64,000 bases of DNA. Origin: Asterochloris sp. CNOR1 (taxonomy: Eukaryota; Chlorophyta; Trebouxiophyceae; Trebouxiales; Trebouxiaceae). Under the pieces are notes generated by a model that ran no database searches, was not told the DNA's origin, and saw nothing but the letters and a program-made list of their open reading frames with translations. Position 1 is the first letter of the stretch. Every line of letters begins with the position of its first letter. The stretch covers positions 2,666,001-2,730,000 of the forward strand of contig OZ017751.1 in assembly GCA_963969365.1 (NCBI GenBank). The letters are read 5' to 3'. The translations under genes were made by a program, and so were the position numbers. Below are positions 57,048 through 64,000 of the stretch, piece after piece.

Positions 57048-59173
57048 GCAGCAGCTGAGGAGCAAGGACTGGCGCAAGGCCCTGATTGGGGACCGCTGGT
57101 TCACTGAGGGCGGATTTATTGTGGGAGGACGGCCGACTAAAGACCTGTCCTGGTTCAAAGAACTCAGAAAGCCCTTCTGGTGGGTGTGCACAGAGTACTT
57201 TCATAGATGGTGTACAGGGGTCTGCCTTTTGCCCCATGGTGGCAGGCCTACCTATGCTACCTCTCTGCACCCACACATGCATGCCCAGCAAAGATCAAGC
57301 TACCATATGGAGCTTGCTTCTGTTCATACTCTGCTCAGCAGAGAGTCTGTCTGCCTCCCTGATACAGCTCGTGCAGCTCTGAAGGAGCAGGGCTTTATGC
57401 ATGGCTGACTCACCTGTGCCTGGAGGTGTCTTTCCCCTTGCAGGAGCATGCCCACATACCTGGCTCGCCCCGTCTGGATCACGCAGTACGTGCTGATGTT
57501 TCTAGCAGCAGCCCTCCTCTGGAGGAAACCTCCTCACGGCTTCAGGCACTGTTTGGTGCCCATGGTCTTCTGGACTGCAACGGTGAGGTGCTGTCTGGTA
57601 GCCTGAGCTGGCACATTCTTCAGGGGCTGCCCTCAATGGCGCCTCAGCCTGATGTGGAGGTGTCAGTGGTCAGCTGCAGTTCCACTTCACCTGCTGCTGC
57701 AGCTGGAGTGATGGTCCCATGTGTGCTGGCTGATGTGTCAGCTGGCACTGCAGGGACCCACACCTTCATCTCAGCGCTGGTTTCCTCAATGTGCACGAGC
57801 AGTCCTGTCGAGAAGGCGGGGCAGCATGGCGGCATCCTTCACTACATTGCCTATCAGTCTCAAGCATGGCAGATATGGTGACTTGTCTGCAGATTGTGCC
57901 ACCCTGAGTCTGCCACCTGCTGCTCCCTGTAGATGGCCACCAACCTACTTTGGCCCATCGTGTTCTACCGCCTGCACCAAGTTGGCTGGGCGCTGGCGTG
58001 CTCCTCCCTGCACCAGATAGTGCTCTGGTACACCTGCATCTTCTTCCACTGGACTGTGGGCAGCCTGGCGGCCAGGCTGTTCCTGCCCTGCATCGCTTAC
58101 GCCGCCTTTCACTTTGGGTGGAACCACTCGGTGTGGCGCCGCAACCAGCCCAGATGGCAGGGCAGCCTGCGGCTGAAGCTGGCGGAGGCGACTGCGCGTA
58201 ATATGGGCCCGCCCTCAGGGCACTGGCCAGGCTCGGCGGGCTCAGCCGATATAGGTCAGCCTGATAGAACCCTTGTGCATGATGTGCTCTCACAGCAGTT
58301 AGACTGCTGTGTGGTCCAGGAAAGAGCTTGCATGATGTCATTGCAGATGCTGCTAGATGCTGACAGAGCTTTGCCTTGCATCAGGGACAGGGCATCCTGC
58401 CCAAGCCCAACTTCAGCCTGCCAGAGGCAGTCCTGATGACCCTACTTGCCTGCTGGTGTGTGACACAGGGGCTTTGTCCCCAACTCCTTGCTGACAGAGG
58501 GGGTACCTGGACCTGTTCAAGAAATCTGTGCTCCCTGCAGAAGTGAGCCATGCAGGCAATCAAGCCCACCAGCCATGACCTGTCAAGTCTTCTCTGCTGA
58601 GCCTGCTGGAGGCAACATCAATGGCTGCTGCCCCTTGCAGGTCTGAAGGACGAGGGCATACTGCCCAAGTCCAAGCCCAGCCTGCCAGAGGGGAATCCAG
58701 ATCTGTCAAACGATGACGAGCAGCTGCCCAGCTGGGGCCTGCGACCCAGGCGAGCTAGTGCTGTCACTCTGGAGGCGCTTGGTGAGGACCCCTTCAAGAA
58801 GCGCAGATCCGAGCAGAGCGAAGTCAGCTCCTTTCTGCGGGAGAGGCCTCTGCCACCGCTGTGGGGCCTGCACCCAGGCATTGGGCAGCACACTAGTGGC
58901 GGGCTAGACAGCGAAGGGCCGCTCAATAACAGGCAGACTCCGCCTCCAGGAGTGTCTGGTCCCTGCCTGCGCCACTTTGGTGGGGCGAGGCCAGGGCAAA
59001 GGCTGTGCAAGGGCCGTCTGCACGGCATTCGTGCTGCTAGGCAGCAGCAGCCTCAGGAGGTCATCCCTCTCAGGTGCAGGCTGGGGCCTTGGTCTGCTGG
59101 TCTGAGGCAAGAGCGTAAGCTGTTGTGCAATGAGCGGCTTGAACTTGATTTGAGAACTGCAAGACTATTTTGA
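57048..59173 (+). CDS. TspO/MBR (tryptophan-rich sensory protein) family membrane protein, possibly the 3' part of ABC1K
   Basis: Five-helix membrane protein of the translocator/benzodiazepine-receptor family, which binds porphyrins and related ligands. Exons: 57048-57179, 57444-57582, 57933-58254, 58641-59173 with closing phases. Before the fold is ELRKPFWSMP (typical P-x-W-P-P entry). Then helices with VWITQYVLMFLAAALLWRK, MATNLLWPIVFYRLHQVGWAL, QIVLWYTCIFFHW and LFLPCIAYAAFHFGWNHSVWRRN, the family's C-terminal signature. A ~190-residue hydrophilic tail (GILPKSKPSLPEG, then Ser/Arg/Pro-rich) follows, with a stop at 59171-59173. A stand-alone start would be the ATG at 57013 (MGHSQW), reading through the acceptor; otherwise the exon joins in phase to ABC1K at 56554. 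Confidence 0.85.
58380..58445 (+). repeat. Decayed copy of the last TspO exon start
   Basis: gacagggcatcctgcccaag...cagcctgccagaggc copies the real exon start at 58650-58695 (gacgagggcatactgcccaag...cagcctgccagaggg). It lies about 263 bases upstream inside the preceding intron. Confidence 0.8.
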
Positions 59174-59683
59174 GCAAATGCTGTCTAACATTGCCCTCAG
59201 CATTTGGCATTTTCCCGCAGCTTGTAAATGCCATTCCAGTTGTGCCAGTGTGACAGCCTGAGTTCAGCTCCCCCATCTTCATATGCACAATTTTGAAGCC
59301 AAGAAAAGGCAGGATGCCAAGAAGAAAATCAATTATTGAAACGAGCATCTCGCCAGTCTAAAGGCAAGCAGCAAGTGAATCTACACCATTGTCAGGTGTG
59401 CTATACTCCTACTAGCTGAGGTATACCTGAAAGTACCACTTTGACCCGAAGGTGCCCAACTGTAGAGTAGATCTGCACGTTTTCAGCTCATCTGACTTGA
59501 GGAGGCGGGCTCGAATCAGCTGGCAAACAAGATAGTAACAAGGCAAGAGCTCTGCTGCATAGCAGTGCCATGGTGTAGCCCTCTTTGTCTGCTTTTGTTG
59601 ATGCGGCTACTTGACTCAACATGCATAGGACAGCACAGCACTGCGTTGCACTGCACTTGCGTGCTGCAGGCAAGGGCCGGCGC
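59174..59683. other. Intergenic region, TspO to WDR5
   Basis: About 510 bases between plus-strand genes; includes a TGTAA poly(A)-like signal at 59223-59227 and should include the WDR5 promoter. No further gene is seen. Confidence 0.5.
59223..59227 (+). terminator. Candidate polyadenylation signal (TGTAA) of the TspO gene
   Basis: Located 50 bases after the stop codon at 59173, in the usual position for a green-algal poly(A) signal. Confidence 0.45.
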
Positions 59684-62232
<2,549 letters not shown>

Positions 62233-62470
62233 TGCAGGCCTGCATGAACTGAACCTCTCTTCGTGCAGCCTTTTCTAGCTGATAGTATGGAAGCCAGTCC
62301 AATACAGGGATAATTTGGAGGGAAATTCAGCATTCAGCTGTGGGGGCAGCGGGCATGTTTAGGGTGCAGATCATCGCGACTCACAGAACGCCTTGCACAT
62401 CTTGCCTCAGGGTGTAGCCCTTGCAACGCCGAGGGCCCACATTTAGTGCTTCCCGCCTCAGCCCATCGCC

Positions 62471-63062
62471 ATGGCAGACCGTGCGAGTGAAACCCAGGCT
62501 CAGATGCAGGACACACCCACACAGCCTGGTAGACCCCGCTTCGTTGATCCGACGAGTGCCAGGCGCCAGCGGCCCAGCTCTGCAAGAACCCTGTTCTGCC
62601 TGAGCGCTGGCAAGGACAAGCCCAGTCCACCCTGCAAGCTGCGGGCTCCCAGTGCATCAGAGGATGCAGCAGAGCCCCAGCAGGAGTCACAAAGCTCCAC
62701 CAGGGCACCAGCAAGAGTACGGCCCTCCACACATAGGAAGCTGTTTGGCGACGTGCCAGCACAGGCTGTGACCCCGCAATGGGAGGCTGTGCAGCAGCAG
62801 GTGAGCCACGGCTGTCACAAGGTGCTGCAGCTATGCTGCCTGTGTGCAGTCTGAACCCAGCACATGTCGTTCTGCACCCTAAGCAAATTCTAACATGACA
62901 CAGTGCATTGATGTGCCATCAGCCTGGCTGCAGGAAGTGAGGCGGTGCAGAGAGGTCTGGGGCTTTGATGTGGAGCTCGGCCAGGCCATTGCCCACCCCA
63001 GATGGCAGCCACAAGCGTGGCGAGAGCCACTTGGTCACCAGCCCACCAGTTGCACCAAATGA
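62471..63062 (+). CDS. Kip/Cip-like cyclin-dependent kinase inhibitor (CDI domain)
   Basis: Small nuclear-type regulator expected to bind cyclin-CDK. Exons: 62471-62800 and 62934-63062, phase 0, giving 152 residues. The N-terminal ~85 residues are basic, Ser/Pro/Gln-rich and disordered-looking. The CDI-like domain reads RKLFGD (residues 89-94), a helix-forming stretch ending in QQQEVRRCREV, and WGFDVE (119-124), then a further Trp at 134. The spacing from Leu91 to Trp119 is 28 residues, the same as from the LFG Leu to the W of the WxFD motif in animal p27Kip1. Plant KRP inhibitors keep the CDI region at the very C-terminus; here too only ~20 residues follow. The final ~15 residues are not recognisable. 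Identification rests on these short motifs, so alternatives exist, but the motif combination is specific. Confidence 0.75.
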
Positions 63063-63576
63063 CTGCATGTAATCTAGTGAGAAACAACCTTGAAGTAGTA
63101 CTTTGAGCAGCTGAGCATCAGCAACTGCTGCATTACCCAGTACTCAGGCTGTCATTGAATCCGCCACTTGCTGCTCTTCTTCAAAGACCACGTGCATAGG
63201 TTCTGCAGGCTGGCACTTTGTGCCGTACAAGACCAGCAAGCCTGCCATGATGTCAGTGATGCTGGGAGGCCAGCTGGCAACAGCTTGCCTGCAGCCTGAG
63301 CTGTTCTCATGCAGATGCAAGTCAGGATAGATGGCTTTCACAGGTTCAGAAAGCTCAGTCCTGTTGCGCATTAGATCGAAACAGTTGTGCCTGTACCAAT
63401 GGCATGAGACTCTCATGAAATTAATCAACTTTCTGCACGCGTTTGGGGCATAGGTGCCCCTTTGTGCCAGGCACAAAGGCACGGCACAGCAGGAAGCAAG
63501 CCATGTCTACACACATAATGGCTGGCGTGCACCCAGCGTTGACTTGGGCCCGTGCTGTTCAAGAGTTCTACGGGAT
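63063..63576. other. Convergent intergenic region
   Basis: About 510 bases between convergent stop codons. It contains TGTAA at 63068-63072, just after the CDK-inhibitor stop. A 112-codon minus-strand ORF (63482-63144) has no motif and lies downstream of the neighbouring gene's stop; I treat it as chance. Confidence 0.4.
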
Positions 63577-63863
63577 CTAACGCCGTGGTGTCACTGGCAC
63601 CTTGTTGCTCTTGGCAGCGTCCAGCTGGCGCTGCAACCGCTCCTGCATGAAGCCATCAGTGGCCTGGTTGTTCAGGGGCATGGCGGATCAGCACGGGCTG
63701 ATACTGGTAGACCCCAAGCAAGTGCAGCAAGGTGTGTGCCAGAGCCGCCGTGGTCCGCGGTCTGCATCATGAAGTTGACAGGAAAGCATACCTGGAGCTG
63801 TGAGGACACCAGCGCTGTAGCCTCTTGCTGCTTGATCTTGTCTTTCAGGGACACAATCTCCCC
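63577..63863 (-). CDS. C-terminal exons of a coiled-coil protein, 5' part off the right edge
   Basis: Two exons, 63863-63792 (GEIVSLKDKIKQQEATAL...) and 63663-63577 (ATDGFMQERLQRQLDAAKSN...TPRR stop), join in phase 0. The visible 52 residues are charged helix with heptad spacing. The family cannot be named from this fragment. Confidence 0.55.
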
Positions 63864-64000
63864 CTGCACAGCGCAGCACAGCAGAAGCAATCAGCATGGG
63901 CTGATTGGCACACCAGGCCAGGGAAGTGGGGTATGGGAGGGACCCTGTGGTCGCTGCATGTCACAAAAGCACGGCAAGCAGGCAGCTCCTGATGGCGCGC

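Noticed and set aside
63144-63482. Minus-strand ORF of 112 codons as a gene
   Set aside because: No motif, no splice support, and it lies downstream of the stop of the partial gene on the same strand; consistent with 3' flank.

Overview
This window is nuclear DNA of a eukaryote. The genes are dense and broken by about 115 short introns with GT(or GC)...TGCAG borders. Many first-half introns are only 50-300 bases, the DNA is GC-rich, and ordinary bacterial ORF logic fails (no long ORFs over the real genes). The proteins (a plant-type sugar-phosphate/phosphate translocator, plant-style CWC27 and ABC1K, an ISWI remodeler, WDR5) point to a chlorophyte green alga, probably a trebouxiophyte. The species assignment is an inference. 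All gene models below were built by hand from splice motifs, codon phase and family similarity; reading phase closes across the modelled introns of most genes.

Layout. 1-10088 (minus): ISWI-type chromatin-remodelling ATPase, C-terminus off the left edge. 10571-19193 (minus): a 20-exon, ~1562-residue membrane-anchored coiled-coil protein of unknown function. 19827-21033 (minus): FabG-like short-chain dehydrogenase. 21323-25045 (plus): a tandem duplication in which the first copy holds a plausibly working glutathione S-transferase and the second is a broken pseudogene. 25058-29816 (plus): secreted/lumenal FAD-linked aldonolactone oxidase-like protein. 30032-32964 (minus): sugar-phosphate/phosphate translocator-like transporter. 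33886-35605 (minus): EamA/DMT transporter. 36077-41815 (plus): a fungal-type EGT1 fusion (histidine methyltransferase plus sulfoxide synthase) for ergothioneine. 42201-43410 (minus): ChaC-type gamma-glutamylcyclotransferase. 44684-50811 (minus): spliceosomal cyclophilin CWC27. 51638-56554 (plus): ABC1K atypical kinase, whose last exon joins in phase to a TspO/MBR membrane protein (57048-59173), so the two may be one fused gene. 59684-62232 (plus): WDR5 homologue. 62471-63062 (plus): a small Kip/Cip-like CDK inhibitor. 63577-63863 (minus): 3' end of another coiled-coil gene that runs off the right edge.

Functional links are modest. EGT1, ChaC and the GST all concern low-molecular-weight thiols and lie within about 22 kb, with EGT1 and ChaC tail to tail. 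ISWI and WDR5 are both chromatin factors. I see no evidence of a co-regulated cluster in the prokaryotic sense.

The most unusual feature is structural. At nine or more exon borders in seven genes, the adjacent intron carries one to four decayed, tandem copies of the exon edge including its splice site. I call these 'exon-edge echoes' and report each locus separately. Other highlights are the Kip-like inhibitor with animal-type LFG/WxFD spacing, the EGT1 fusion, the possible ABC1K-TspO fusion, an 11-residue amphipathic repeat in the coiled-coil protein, and frequent GC-AG introns.
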